From the NCBI GenBank assembly GCA_045531905.1, contig JAZSEY010000003.1, positions 186,001-250,000 on the forward strand: a stretch of 64,000 bases of DNA, in the 5' to 3' direction. The notes beneath the pieces are model-generated. The model was not told where the DNA came from. It worked only from the letters and a program-made list of their open reading frames with translations, and did not search any database. Shown in pieces: positions 26,298-36,415 of this stretch. This DNA comes from RGIG6919 sp045531905. Its GTDB lineage: Bacteria > Bacillota > Clostridia > Lachnospirales > Lachnospiraceae. The stretch's first letter is position 1; the number at the start of each line of letters is the position of its first letter. Made by a program: the position numbers and the translations under genes.

Positions 26298-27830
26298 ATG
26301 ACAAATATTACAGGAGCTGAAACCCCAATCGAAAAATATGCGGGTATTTTGGCACATCCAACCTCATTTCCAAGTCCATACGGTATTGGTGATTTAGGAA
26401 AGGGTGCATACAAGTTTATTGATTTCTTACAGCGTTCCGGCTTGAACCTCTGGCAGGTTCTTCCATTGGGACACACTGGATTTGGCGATTCACCATATCA
26501 GCCATTCTCTGCATTTGCAGGTCAACCGTTGATTATTAGCATCGATAATTTAAAAGAATTACGATTATTAAATGATGCAGACTTTGCAGAAATGCCAAGC
26601 TGGAATCCGGTAGATATTGACTATGGTACATTGATTGAATTCAAGACCGGCTTATTGAAGCTGGCATACGAGCGTTTCATCAATCCAGAAGTAAAGGACG
26701 AATTAAGTTCTAATCCTGAAAAAATGCAGGAGTACAAGGACTGGTGCGAAAAAGAAGAATGGCTCACAGACTATGCGTTATTTATGGCAGGCAAGGATTA
26801 CCATGAAGGTGCGCCTTGGTATATGTGGGAAAAATCCTTAAAGAGTCCAACTGCCGCTCAGAAGAAGAGTTGGATTGAAAAATTATCCAAAGAAATGGGC
26901 TACTACATGTTTATTCAGTACTTATTCCACAAGGACTGGTATGCATTGAAAAAATACGCCAACGAAAAAGGTATTAAGATTGTTGGTGATATTCCAATTT
27001 TCATGTCTTGGGACAGTGTAGATGTATGGTGCAACAAGAAGTTGTTCGAGCTGGATACAAAGGGCTACCCAACAAAGGTTGCCGGTGTTCCACCGGATTA
27101 CTTTAGTGCAACAGGACAGCTTTGGGGCAATCCGCTCTATAAGTGGACACAACATACCAAGACCGGCTATGACTGGTGGATTCAGCGTTTGAAGCATCAG
27201 CTTTCATTAGCAGATTATGTACGTATTGACCACTTCCGTGGTTTTGACAAATATTGGGCAATTCCTTATGGCGATGAAACTGCCGTAAATGGAAAATGGG
27301 TAGACGCTCCAGGTATTAACTTCTTTACTACATTAGAAGCCACCTTAGGCTACGACTTACCTATCATTGCAGAAGACCTTGGTGAGATTGACGAGTCCGT
27401 TGTTAAGCTTCGTGACAAATTCGGATTCCCTGGTATGAAGATTTTACAGTTCGCATTTGAGAATCCGGAAGAGAATCATTTCTTACCACACAATTACACA
27501 AGAAACTGCGTGTGCTACACAGGTACACACGACAATGATACAACCCTTGGCTGGTATAAGCATGCATATGAGGCTTCCAAGGATAAGCTTCGCCGTTATT
27601 ATTCCACAGATGGACATGATATCTGCTGGATTTTAATCCGTGCCTGCTTCTCCTCTGTTGCCAATATGGCAATCGTTCCAATGCAGGATGTATTGAGTTT
27701 AGATTCCTGGGCACGTATGAATACACCAGGTGTCGGCGAAGGAAACTGGTCATGGAGATTTACAGAAGAAGACCTGTCTGAGCAGTTAGCAGCCCGCTTA
27801 TTCGAGACCGCTAAACTCTACGGCAGATAG
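26298..27830 (+). CDS. malQ: 4-alpha-glucanotransferase (GH77)
   Basis: 510 residues, full length for amylomaltase. Transfers alpha-1,4-glucan segments between maltodextrins in the cytoplasm and so feeds glycogen/maltodextrin phosphorylase (glgP at 16.5 kb). N-terminal signature AGILAHPTSFPSPYGIGDLG; nucleophile Asp in VRIDHFRGFDKYW; acid/base Glu in IIAEDLGEID; and GTHDNDTTLGW. GGAGGACG precedes ATG. First gene of a plus-strand run that continues with plsC 15 nt later. Confidence 0.95.
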   Translation: MTNITGAETPIEKYAGILAHPTSFPSPYGIGDLGKGAYKFIDFLQRSGLNLWQVLPLGHTGFGDSPYQPFSAFAGQPLIISIDNLKELRLLNDADFAEMPSWNPVDIDYGTLIEFKTGLLKLAYERFINPEVKDELSSNPEKMQEYKDWCEKEEWLTDYALFMAGKDYHEGAPWYMWEKSLKSPTAAQKKSWIEKLSKEMGYYMFIQYLFHKDWYALKKYANEKGIKIVGDIPIFMSWDSVDVWCNKKLFELDTKGYPTKVAGVPPDYFSATGQLWGNPLYKWTQHTKTGYDWWIQRLKHQLSLADYVRIDHFRGFDKYWAIPYGDETAVNGKWVDAPGINFFTTLEATLGYDLPIIAEDLGEIDESVVKLRDKFGFPGMKILQFAFENPEENHFLPHNYTRNCVCYTGTHDNDTTLGWYKHAYEASKDKLRRYYSTDGHDICWILIRACFSSVANMAIVPMQDVLSLDSWARMNTPGVGEGNWSWRFTEEDLSEQLAARLFETAKLYGR

Positions 27831-27845
27831 AAAGGAAGCGTTTTC

Positions 27846-28571
27846 ATGCGTAGTTTTTTTGTACTGCTTTATCTGTTTACGTTTCTAATTGTGATGTCGC
27901 CAATCCATTTGATATTGGTCATCATCGGAAAATGGAACCCTATGCTCCGCTACAAGCTGGGACACAAGCTGGTTTATTTCGGCTTCTGGTGTGAGCTTAA
28001 GATTTCGGGTTGTAAGTTAACAGTACTGGGAAAAGAAAATATTCCAAAAGAAGCAGCTTTGTTTGTGTCGAACCATCAAAGTTATTTCGATATCCTGGTG
28101 ACACAGAACACTGTGGGAAAGCCGATGGGCTTTGTGGCAAAAAAAGAAATGCTGAAGTTTGGACTTTTAGCAATGTATATGAAAGATATCGGTTGTGTAT
28201 TTTTAGACCGCCAGGACCCAAGAGCCGGTATTCATGCAATCAATGCCGGTGCCGAGAATCTGAAGTTGGGACACAGTATGCTGATTTTCCCTGAGGGCAC
28301 TCGTAGCAAAAGCGACGATATGGCACCATTTAAGGAAGGCAGTCTGAAAATGGCAGAAAAGACAAAGACTTTAGCAGTCCCTGTCGCTGTCATTGGCACA
28401 AACCGTATGCTGGAAATCAGACCAGGCTTTGATATCCGAAAAGGAGCAGTTACCGTCATTTACGGCAAACCATTTAATCCAAAGGAGCTCCCGGAAGAAT
28501 TCAAGCGTAAGCCTGCTGCATACACCCAGCATGTAATACAAACCATGATAGATGAATATGAAAGTAAATAG
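27846..28571 (+). CDS. plsC: 1-acyl-sn-glycerol-3-phosphate acyltransferase
   Basis: 241 residues with an N-terminal membrane segment (RSFFVLLYLFTFLIVM) and a PlsC domain. The HX4D motif appears as SNHQSYFD and the substrate motif as FPEGTRSKS. It makes phosphatidic acid from lysophosphatidic acid at the membrane. It lies 15 nt after malQ and 12 nt before an unknown gene, so co-transcribed, though no metabolic link to malQ is evident. Confidence 0.92.
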   Translation: MRSFFVLLYLFTFLIVMSPIHLILVIIGKWNPMLRYKLGHKLVYFGFWCELKISGCKLTVLGKENIPKEAALFVSNHQSYFDILVTQNTVGKPMGFVAKKEMLKFGLLAMYMKDIGCVFLDRQDPRAGIHAINAGAENLKLGHSMLIFPEGTRSKSDDMAPFKEGSLKMAEKTKTLAVPVAVIGTNRMLEIRPGFDIRKGAVTVIYGKPFNPKELPEEFKRKPAAYTQHVIQTMIDEYESK

Positions 28572-28583
28572 GAGGTAACAGTT

Positions 28584-29099
28584 ATGTCTGGAGGACAAAT
28601 CGCAATTATTGTAATTGCAGTAGCACTTTTAATTCTCGCCATTTTGTACTTTGTGGGTAACAAATTACAAAAGAAGCAGAGCGAGCAAAAAGCAATGATG
28701 GCAGAGGCAGCTCAGCCATGTACGATGATGATCATCGACAAGAAAATGATGAAAATGAAAGAGGCCGGTTTACCAAAGGCCATTATGGAACAGACACCAA
28801 AGCGTATGATGAATGCAAAAATTCCGATTGTAAAAGCTAAAATCGGACCACAGATTGTGAATCTGATTTGTGACGACGCTATTTATGATGAAGTTCCTGT
28901 TAAGGGTGAAGTAAAGGCCATGTTAAGTGGTATTTACCTTGTAAGTGTAAAGAATGTCCGCGGTAAAATTAAGAAGGACGAAAAGAAGACATTAACTCAG
29001 AAAGTACGTGCAAAGCAGCGCCAGTACGAAAAGGAATTGGCCGAGGAAGAAAAGCGCGTAGCTGAGAAGAAGGCAGCAAAGAAGAATAAGAAGAAATAA
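28584..29099 (+). CDS. Unknown membrane-anchored basic protein
   Basis: 171 residues: one N-terminal membrane helix (about 5-25), a central domain (PCTMMIIDKKMMKMKEAGLP and IVNLICDDAIYDEVPVKGEV) and a Lys/Glu-rich coiled C-terminus. I do not recognise the family. AGGAGG precedes ATG. Placed between plsC and ddl, both envelope genes, so an envelope role is possible but not shown. Confidence 0.75.
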   Translation: MSGGQIAIIVIAVALLILAILYFVGNKLQKKQSEQKAMMAEAAQPCTMMIIDKKMMKMKEAGLPKAIMEQTPKRMMNAKIPIVKAKIGPQIVNLICDDAIYDEVPVKGEVKAMLSGIYLVSVKNVRGKIKKDEKKTLTQKVRAKQRQYEKELAEEEKRVAEKKAAKKNKKK

Positions 29100-29116
29100 T
29101 TGAAAAGGAAATGGAT

Positions 29117-30172
29117 ATGAAAAACATCGTATTACTTTTTGGCGGACAGTCCTCAGAGCATGAGGTGTCCTGTATTTCGGTTGTTACAATTGCTAAGCAT
29201 GTGGATACTAGTGAATACCAGTTGCATTTGGTGGGTATTACAAAGGAAGGAAAATGGCTTTCTGTAGATAGTATCGAAAGCATTGAAGATGGTAGCTGGC
29301 GAGAATCTAAAAAGCAGGCTATCTTGTCTCCTGATGCTACAACAAAGGAATTATTGATTTTTGATGATAATCAGGTTAACCGTGTGAAGGTTGACGTGGC
29401 ATTTCCTGCTTTACATGGTCTTTATGGTGAAGACGGTACTTTGCAGGGCTTGTTTGAATTAGCACAGATTCCATACGTTGGTTGTGGCGTACTTGCCAGT
29501 GCAGTTTCCATGGATAAGGTTTATACAAAGATTGTTGTTGACCGTTTGGGTATCTGTCAGGCACAGTACATAGACATTCGCAAAGATGAGTTAAACAACA
29601 TGGATGCAGTCATTGCCCGTGTAGAAGCAAAGCTTGCTTATCCTGTATTTGTAAAGCCTTCCAATGCCGGCTCTTCGCAAGGTGTTTCCAAGGCAGAAGA
29701 CCGCGAGGCATTAAAAGACAGTCTTCTTTTAGCTGCTGAGCATGACAGAAAGATTCTTGTAGAGGAGACTATTGTTGGCCGCGAGTTGGAGTGTGCCGTT
29801 CTTGGCAATCAGGATATTGATGCTTCCGGCATCGGTGAAATCCTTGCAGCAGAAGAAGCAGCATTTTACGACTACGAAGCGAAGTATCACAACGCAGATT
29901 CTAAGACAGTGATTGGTCCTGCCCTTCCAGAAGGAAAAGAAGAAGAGATTCGCACTGCAGCAAAGGCAATCTTTAAGGCAGTAGACGGACAGGGACTTGC
30001 CCGCGTAGATTTCTTTTTGGAAAATGGAACAAACCGTGTTGTATTCAACGAGTTAAATACATTACCAGGCTTTACTTCCATCAGTATGTATCCAATGCTT
30101 TGGGAGACAAAGGGTCTTGACAAAAAGGCTTTGGTTTCTAAGTTAATCGAATTAGCATACTCTCGTGCATAA
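29117..30172 (+). CDS. ddl: D-alanine--D-alanine ligase
   Basis: 351 residues, ATP-grasp. Joins two D-alanines for the peptidoglycan stem. LLFGGQSSEHEVS at the N-terminus, KPSNAGSSQGVSK and FNELNTLPGFTSISMYP are family signatures. The omega-loop segment YDYEAKYHNADS, with Tyr and Lys, fits D-Ala-D-Ala rather than VanA-type D-lactate specificity. I use the ATG at 29117, spaced 6-7 nt from AAGGA; another ATG two codons earlier is too close to it. Same run as malQ-plsC. Confidence 0.94.
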   Translation: MKNIVLLFGGQSSEHEVSCISVVTIAKHVDTSEYQLHLVGITKEGKWLSVDSIESIEDGSWRESKKQAILSPDATTKELLIFDDNQVNRVKVDVAFPALHGLYGEDGTLQGLFELAQIPYVGCGVLASAVSMDKVYTKIVVDRLGICQAQYIDIRKDELNNMDAVIARVEAKLAYPVFVKPSNAGSSQGVSKAEDREALKDSLLLAAEHDRKILVEETIVGRELECAVLGNQDIDASGIGEILAAEEAAFYDYEAKYHNADSKTVIGPALPEGKEEEIRTAAKAIFKAVDGQGLARVDFFLENGTNRVVFNELNTLPGFTSISMYPMLWETKGLDKKALVSKLIELAYSRA

Positions 30173-30207
30173 TCTACCTGATTTGCACATGCAAAGGAGC
30201 TGATGAT

Positions 30208-30615
30208 ATGACAAATGATGTTGTGATTACAGTCATTGGTTCACAGGATGACGGTGACATCACCCTTACCACCTGTGGAAATTACTACAAGAAAGCTGAA
30301 AAGCATTACGTCTTTTATGAAGAACAGGCTGACGCTGACAGCGACATCGTAAAAGACCGGATTTGTTTTGATACAAAGAGATTTGAAATGACAAAAAAAG
30401 GCGCTGTTAACAGCAAGATGATATTCGATTTGGACGAAACCACCTGTAGCTATTATCAGACACCTTTTGGCCCTATTGATATTGACATCGTCACACAAAA
30501 TTACACCGTTGAAGAAACGGATGAAAAAATAAGCATCACCATCGACTACACCTTAAGCATGAATAGACAGGAAGCATCTGACTGTCATGTATCGGTGGTT
30601 ATTGAGGCGAAATAA
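30208..30615 (+). CDS. DUF1934 (YwiB-like) beta-barrel protein
   Basis: 135 residues, soluble. The pattern of strands (DVVITVIGSQDDGDITLTT, HYVFYEEQ, and the C-terminal ISITIDYTLSMNRQEAS) matches the small calycin-like DUF1934 family of Firmicutes; the function is unknown. AAAGGAGCTG precedes ATG. Last gene of the plus-strand run; an H-type hairpin element follows 11 nt after its stop. Confidence 0.82.
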   Translation: MTNDVVITVIGSQDDGDITLTTCGNYYKKAEKHYVFYEEQADADSDIVKDRICFDTKRFEMTKKGAVNSKMIFDLDETTCSYYQTPFGPIDIDIVTQNYTVEETDEKISITIDYTLSMNRQEASDCHVSVVIEAK

Positions 30616-30625
30616 GAATATCACA

Positions 30626-30745
30626 AAAAACAGTTTCATCCAAGGACCGTTTACACTTACTATGTCTCGTAGTGGTGCATAAGATTGCAAAACACGCAAT
30701 CTAAGCACCAACGGACATAGATGTCCTTGGTATGAAACTGTTTTT
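30626..30745. terminator. Structured terminator-like element (H4-type copy A)
   Basis: A rod-like fold: outer stem AAAAACAGTTTCAT..CCAAGGAC with its complement ending CTGTTTTT, then CTATGTC/GACATAG, CGT/ACG, GGTGC/GCACC, an ATA/AA internal loop and AGATTGC/GCAATCT. A and T runs on both ends let it terminate the plus-strand run and perhaps also leftward transcription. About 91 nt align without gaps to copy B at 57643-57756, with compensatory changes in the stems. Confidence 0.85.
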
Positions 30746-30869
30746 GACATATATAAAAAGCAAATTTCCGCATTTTACTACGAAAAAAACATAGCCGTGC
30801 CTCAACTTTATTATCAATGTTAATCTTATTTTGAACATTTTTCTTGAAGATGTCAAGTGGTATGAAACC

Positions 30870-30897
30870 AAAAGAGAACCCTTTCGGATTCTCTTTC
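30870..30897 (-). terminator. Terminator of the transglutaminase-like surface protein gene
   Basis: AAAAGAGAACC / GGATTCTCTTT stem with a short loop, 16 nt beyond the stop codon. Confidence 0.8.
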
Positions 30898-30912
30898 TGT
30901 TATCTTCATTTA

Positions 30913-33381
30913 TTACACTTTCTTAAACTTTGCCTTTTTCCCCACACCACGGGTTCTCAGCATACTTACATAGGTTTTATATTTTTTCTTAGGAACCTTA
31001 ATAGTTGCCTTGCTGTAAATTCCCTTAAATGCATTTTTTCCTACCGTTTTCTTGGTTAACTTCGTCGTTAATATGGAAATTGTCTTTAGTTTCTTACAGC
31101 CATAGAAAGCATTTACACCAATAGTCTTTACATTCTTACCTACGATAAGAGTCGTTACTTTCTTATTATTCTTCAACGCATTTTTAGCAATACTTGTAAC
31201 CTTGTATACGATACCATCCTTTGTTATGGATGCTGGTATACTAATGGTCTTCAAAGACTTGCTTGCTGTTTTGACAAATTCTACTGTTCCATTCTTCACA
31301 GAAGACTTTGTAACTTTATAAACCAGTTTTCCCTTGGTAATCTTTGTCCCTTTTGGAAGTGCCTGTGGTTTTTCATCTTCCTCTTCTTCAAATGTTGTGT
31401 CTTCCTCAGTTGTAGTTTCCGCGGTAGTTGGTTCTTCCACTGTTGTCTCTGTGGTCGGCAACTCAGCTGTCGTATCTGCTGTGGTCTCGGCAGTAGTTGC
31501 TTCTGTGGTGGTCGGTTCTGCTGTAGTTTCCTCTTCCTCTGGAGCCTCCACCTGTGGAATATCTAAACTTGTCAAATCCCTAACTTCTTTTGTTCCTTCT
31601 GCATCTGAAAAATGCTTGCCACACAAACTACAGGTCCAATATGCTTCTCTTCCTTTTGCCTCGGTAGTCGCCTCAACTTTCTCTGTTTTAGTAAGGGAAC
31701 AGCCTGTTCTAACTACTCTGACTGCCTGTGTGGTTGTCTTATAATTTGCTGCATCCTCACCAACAAAAATCGCCACCGCGTCCACTGCACCACCAACTGC
31801 AACAGCATAATCCTGATACATATCATCCCATACCCAATTTTCAGGAAGTGTCACATCAGAAAGATTCTCAACCAAATGTCCCATTGTAATCTCGTTATCT
31901 GGTAAAACAGCAGGCTTCTCTGCCTGTAGGATGGTTGGAACTACATCTGTTTCATAAACCGCATAGTCTTCAGAATCAGGTGTAAATATAACACGATATG
32001 CCTGTGTAGTTCCTACCTCTGGGATATCGTCAGAAGCTTCAATTGTCCATACTCCCGTTGCACCATTGTCACTGGTAGCCGGCCCAGACACTATCATATC
32101 CTTTACCTGCTGACCATAGGTTCCTGTTACTGTTGGCAACTGAGAAAACTGGAGTGATGTCGGTTCTTGATATTTACTCTCATGTAAAACCGGTCCGTTT
32201 GTAAATGCAATTCCTGTCGATGATACCTGATTCTCTACCGGATGGGATGTCAAAAATGTCTTACCGTTAATATCCGTATCAGCCCCCACCAATAACCATT
32301 TATCAGTCTCATAACCAGATACCGCACCAGAAGCACCACCGGTAGGGTCGTTCCATGTCACATCTACGCCAAACCATTTCGGACCTACCTTCACATAATT
32401 CCACATGTGCGGACCACTGCCTGAAGACGAAATCGCAGTACCATCTACCAGCACACATGGTATATCTGATGCATCGCAAAGCACCTTAAATGCTCTTGCA
32501 TATGCCTCGCATACTGGTCCCTCTGTGCCGGTCTTACCTACCAACGCACTGATACACTCTCTGCAATCATTGTCAATGGTATCCAAATCATCGCTAGTGT
32601 TGTACTCATTACACTCAGTCAAAATTGAATTAAACCGTTTGATTTTTTCAACAGTACCTAACGTTGTCACCTGATTTAAAATTGTTTGAACAGCCGCATC
32701 TTTGGACTTAATCCCTGCTTTAATCGATTCTGAACTTTGGTAATTAGCGGAACGGATATCAAAGCCTTCATCCGTTAACAAATTAAATTCTATTGTAACA
32801 GTGTAACTCAACGGCTCTACATTCATTTTCAGAGTAGCACCATAACTCGAAGCACCTGTCAACCAAAAAACTTCCGGATGATCTCTGTCAAATGCTTCAA
32901 ACGCAGCTGCCGCATAACTAAAGTATGCATTTGCAACTGCATGCATTTCTTGTTCGAGTGTCTCTGCAGAAGCAGCCTTACCGGTTACCGTCGCAACGGT
33001 AATGGCATAACTACTTCCTGAAAAATATGTATCATTTATCAAAAAATCATCTACACCATCGTTGTCTGATGCTTCTACCAGAACATTATAAAAATCATAA
33101 ATTGCACCTGCTTCTGTAAGGTCAATTCTATCAATCCATTGTTCATAGTTCCCTGACTTTAGATTAACCACGCCATCTGATATGCTAAACATTCCAATCG
33201 GTGTAGCCGAGGTCTCAACCGGGTCTAACTCAAACTCTATCTCTTCCGTAACCCAGCCTTCGTTCTCCGAAGACTCGTCAACCACCTCAGCAAATACTGT
33301 CATCGGACACACATTTATCAACATGGCCACCATCATCATGACCGCTAAGAAACGTCTATAACTAACCCTTCTCCAAATCAT
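30913..33381 (-). CDS. Secreted transglutaminase-like surface protein with LRR_5 C-terminus
   Basis: 822 residues with a signal peptide (about 1-31). A transglutaminase-like domain at about 230-345 keeps the full triad: Cys291 in GPVCEAYARAF, His325 in GPHMWNYV and Asp340 in GVDVTWNDP. After Ig-like repeats there is a CSLCGKHFSDAEG mini-motif, a Thr/Glu/Val-rich linker, and a C-terminal ~130-residue BspA-type leucine-rich module. This module is also found in the protein at 36416-38698. Its role may be crosslinking or hydrolysis of peptides at the cell surface. It lies 19 nt after a LuxR-type regulator gene, so co-transcribed. Confidence 0.86.
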   Translation of the reverse strand: MIWRRVSYRRFLAVMMMVAMLINVCPMTVFAEVVDESSENEGWVTEEIEFELDPVETSATPIGMFSISDGVVNLKSGNYEQWIDRIDLTEAGAIYDFYNVLVEASDNDGVDDFLINDTYFSGSSYAITVATVTGKAASAETLEQEMHAVANAYFSYAAAAFEAFDRDHPEVFWLTGASSYGATLKMNVEPLSYTVTIEFNLLTDEGFDIRSANYQSSESIKAGIKSKDAAVQTILNQVTTLGTVEKIKRFNSILTECNEYNTSDDLDTIDNDCRECISALVGKTGTEGPVCEAYARAFKVLCDASDIPCVLVDGTAISSSGSGPHMWNYVKVGPKWFGVDVTWNDPTGGASGAVSGYETDKWLLVGADTDINGKTFLTSHPVENQVSSTGIAFTNGPVLHESKYQEPTSLQFSQLPTVTGTYGQQVKDMIVSGPATSDNGATGVWTIEASDDIPEVGTTQAYRVIFTPDSEDYAVYETDVVPTILQAEKPAVLPDNEITMGHLVENLSDVTLPENWVWDDMYQDYAVAVGGAVDAVAIFVGEDAANYKTTTQAVRVVRTGCSLTKTEKVEATTEAKGREAYWTCSLCGKHFSDAEGTKEVRDLTSLDIPQVEAPEEEETTAEPTTTEATTAETTADTTAELPTTETTVEEPTTAETTTEEDTTFEEEEDEKPQALPKGTKITKGKLVYKVTKSSVKNGTVEFVKTASKSLKTISIPASITKDGIVYKVTSIAKNALKNNKKVTTLIVGKNVKTIGVNAFYGCKKLKTISILTTKLTKKTVGKNAFKGIYSKATIKVPKKKYKTYVSMLRTRGVGKKAKFKKV

Positions 33382-33400
33382 CTATATACCCCCCATATAT

Positions 33401-34834
33401 CTACAAGATACCCATTTCCTTTGCTTTCTTTACCGCCTGTCCTCTGCTTTTCACAGATAGTTTCTTGTAAATGTTTTTCGAGTGATACTTCACTGTGTTT
33501 AACGTAATATCTAAACAAACACCAATCTCAGCATTTGTCTTATCTTCCGCCATCAGACTCAGTACTTTTTCTTCCATTTCGGACAGACTGTCAATCTGAT
33601 TGCACTGCGCCTTTAAATAATTAGGGTGTGCCATTCCAACCTGTCTTGCAATATCCATAATGGTCTTCAAATAAGGTGTGTTGCCACGAGATTGTCTGTA
33701 ATCATAAAGCAACCGATACATGCGGTCACCTTCGTCACCCACCAATCGATGACACCCAGTTTTTTTAGTAATCGTCAGCACCTCAGCAATGGTGTCAAAG
33801 GCTTCTTCATAGCGCTTTTGATCATGATAACAAAGTGCCAATAAAATATCGATTTCACACATATCCATGATACGCTCTGACAACTTCATCCACGGACGAA
33901 TTTTCTTCGCTAAGGAGATTAATTCCATATGCTTTTGTTGAATCAGATATCCACGCATTTTGGTCAAATATCGATACACGTCAATCATATTAAAGTCATT
34001 AAACTCATCTGGTGCGCCATTTGACATCCATGCATTAACCTTCTCCGTATTCCCATCATACATGGCGGCCCGAATGTCCAACGCATCGATATTCTTTTCC
34101 AAACCATATATCTCTTGTCGCTCAATGCGTCGTCGCAGCTTCTTTGTCAAAAATTCTGCTGACTGTGCCTGACCATTCATAATCAATATGTACATCTCTA
34201 ATGCCAATGCAGCAAACATGCAACGACTATCCTTCTTATCTTCCATAAAAGCGATAGTTCCAACTACCAAAACCAATGCATCAAAGCATTGATTCTGCTG
34301 ATACAAATATTCCGCCCTTGCAATTTCTACCACGCCCGTTGCGGCCTCACCATATATGGTTTCTAATATACTCACAATCCGCTCTTTATTTTGTTCCAAA
34401 CGAGAAGCATACATTGTAAAATCACGAAATCCGTTCAGCACTGTTGGACGTGCCGCTGTCAAAACCAACTGCTCTTGAACCCCTGCGTTGCTTTTATATA
34501 AGGCTCTTACTGCATCATGGAATTCTTCTACCGGTAAACCCGGAAACACCAGTCTAGTAGGCTCATATATCTCTGGGGCAATCTTGGTGTAATCCAAATA
34601 TTTCTTTGCGATATTCAAATCACCTTCCAACACATACACCTGCACCATATATGCAGCTAAGTATGGTTGCTCTTTAAACACTTCTTCCGGAAGGGCATAG
34701 AAAAATGAACGCAACTCCCAGATTTGCGCCATTCTCATTCTTGAATGGCAATCTTCCAACATCACTTCTGTTAGACGGTTTTCTTTGGCAGCTAATTCCC
34801 ATCGCTTCTTTATTTCATTCAAGTCCCTATGCAT
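33401..34834 (-). CDS. LuxR-type transcriptional regulator, paralog 1
   Basis: 477 residues. A helical, probably TPR-like N-terminal region fills about 410 residues. The C-terminal ~60 are a LuxR/GerE helix-turn-helix (LSLMAEDKTNAEIGVCLDIT, then LNTVKYHSKNIYKKL). The layout recalls the C-terminal half of MalT-type regulators without the ATPase. I use the ATG at 34834 with GGAGGGGG 6 nt upstream. It is clearly homologous along its whole length to the next gene (e.g. DEFNDFNM and EMYILxxNGQxQSAE shared), so this is a tandem duplication. It precedes the transglutaminase-like surface gene by 19 nt and may regulate it. Confidence 0.85.
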   Translation of the reverse strand: MHRDLNEIKKRWELAAKENRLTEVMLEDCHSRMRMAQIWELRSFFYALPEEVFKEQPYLAAYMVQVYVLEGDLNIAKKYLDYTKIAPEIYEPTRLVFPGLPVEEFHDAVRALYKSNAGVQEQLVLTAARPTVLNGFRDFTMYASRLEQNKERIVSILETIYGEAATGVVEIARAEYLYQQNQCFDALVLVVGTIAFMEDKKDSRCMFAALALEMYILIMNGQAQSAEFLTKKLRRRIERQEIYGLEKNIDALDIRAAMYDGNTEKVNAWMSNGAPDEFNDFNMIDVYRYLTKMRGYLIQQKHMELISLAKKIRPWMKLSERIMDMCEIDILLALCYHDQKRYEEAFDTIAEVLTITKKTGCHRLVGDEGDRMYRLLYDYRQSRGNTPYLKTIMDIARQVGMAHPNYLKAQCNQIDSLSEMEEKVLSLMAEDKTNAEIGVCLDITLNTVKYHSKNIYKKLSVKSRGQAVKKAKEMGIL

Positions 34835-34855
34835 ATGTCCCCCTCCTTCACACAA

Positions 34856-36289
34856 TTATAATATTCCCAATTCTTTCGCTTTCTTTACCGCCTGCCCTCT
34901 GCTATTAACTGATAATTTCTTATAAATGTTCTTCGCATGAAATTTAACTGTATTCAATGCAATATCTAACATCATTCCAATCTCTGCATTACTATGTTCT
35001 TCTGCCATCAGCCTTAATACATTTTGTTCTACCTCTGAAAGATTTTCTGCATTTGAGTACTGCATCTTTAAATAATTCGGATGCGCCATGCCAACCTGTT
35101 TTGCAATATCCATAACTCGCTTCAAATATGGTGAATTTCCTCGAACCTTGCGATAATCGTATAACAACCGATACATTCTGTCGCCTTCATCACCTATCAG
35201 TCTGTCATATCTGTAAAGCTCCGCAGTTCTTAACACACCATCCATCATATCAAATGCTAAATCATTTTTCTTTTGATCATGATAGCACATGGCAATTAGC
35301 ATACGAATTTCGCATACGTCCATGGTGCGATATGTACTTTCCAACAGCGGAATTAAGGTCTCCCCCAAGGAAAGCAGTGCCATATGCTTCTTCTGCAACA
35401 AGTAACATCTCATCTTTATGGTATAACGATATGTATCTAGCATATTAAAATCATTAAATTCATCCGGTGCACCATTTAACATCCAGTGATTTATCAGCTC
35501 CGTATGCCCATCATACATGGCCGCAAACACCTCAAGTGCATCCAAATTTTTCTCAAGTCCATGATTCTTCTGCTGTTCTATGCGTCTTCTCAATTTATTT
35601 GTAATTAATTCTGCCGATTGCACCTGACCATTTAACACTAATATGTACATTTCCAATGCTTTTGCTACAAGCAAACATCGGATGTCTGTACTTTCTTTCA
35701 TTTCTTGAATTGCACTTACCACGATTACAAGTGCTTCAAAGCACTCGTTTCTTTGATATAGCAGCTCTGCACAGGCAATCTTATATACAATGCCAGCCAC
35801 GTCTCCGTATAGAGCAGGCATTACTTCCTCATACCGATGCTTTAATTTCGGCATGATTTCACCGTACAACGTAAAATCACGAAAACCATTAATAAGCGTT
35901 GGTCTTACCGCGGTCAGCACCATATCCTGCGGAACACCTGACTTACGATGATACAAATCCTCTATCGCTTGACGAAATTCATTATTGGTAAGAGCCGGAT
36001 AAAATACTCTCGTAAACTCATATATCTTTGGATTAGACTTGGTGTACTCCATATACCGCTTTGCAGTCTCCAAATCACCCTCCAGCACGCACACATGGGT
36101 CATGTGAGATGCCAGGTAAGCATTATTCTGAAACGCTTCCTCAGGCAACTCATGAAAATAAGAATGAATCTCCCAAAGCTGCGCCAATTCCATACCATGT
36201 TTCAATTCTTCCCCCATGTATTCCAACAAGCGATTTTCGACTTTTGCCTGTTCCAGATTTTCTTTTAATGCATCCATATCTCTATGCAT
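34856..36289 (-). CDS. LuxR-type transcriptional regulator, paralog 2
   Basis: 477 residues, same architecture as its downstream neighbour: helical repeat region plus LuxR HTH (VLRLMAEEHSNAEIGMMLDI, then ALNTVKFHAKNIYKKL). The gap to the neighbour is 21 nt. It lies downstream of the BspA-type surface protein gene, separated by a terminator, so it probably begins the transcript that ends with the transglutaminase-like protein. No signal-binding domain is recognisable. Confidence 0.85.
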   Translation of the reverse strand: MHRDMDALKENLEQAKVENRLLEYMGEELKHGMELAQLWEIHSYFHELPEEAFQNNAYLASHMTHVCVLEGDLETAKRYMEYTKSNPKIYEFTRVFYPALTNNEFRQAIEDLYHRKSGVPQDMVLTAVRPTLINGFRDFTLYGEIMPKLKHRYEEVMPALYGDVAGIVYKIACAELLYQRNECFEALVIVVSAIQEMKESTDIRCLLVAKALEMYILVLNGQVQSAELITNKLRRRIEQQKNHGLEKNLDALEVFAAMYDGHTELINHWMLNGAPDEFNDFNMLDTYRYTIKMRCYLLQKKHMALLSLGETLIPLLESTYRTMDVCEIRMLIAMCYHDQKKNDLAFDMMDGVLRTAELYRYDRLIGDEGDRMYRLLYDYRKVRGNSPYLKRVMDIAKQVGMAHPNYLKMQYSNAENLSEVEQNVLRLMAEEHSNAEIGMMLDIALNTVKFHAKNIYKKLSVNSRGQAVKKAKELGIL

Positions 36290-36379
36290 AACTTCACTCC
36301 TTTATCCCTGCATATCATTATAACACATGAATGTGATTTGGACACTATAAAGGAGGTATAAATTTGCCAAAAAAACAGA

Positions 36380-36401
36380 AGTATCACCATATAGTGATAC
36401 T
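36380..36401 (-). terminator. Terminator of the BspA-type surface protein gene
   Basis: Perfect AGTATCAC / GTGATACT stem with a 6-nt loop, followed on the minus strand by TCTGTTTTTTT. Confidence 0.85.
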
Positions 36402-36415
36402 CCCATTTTTATGCT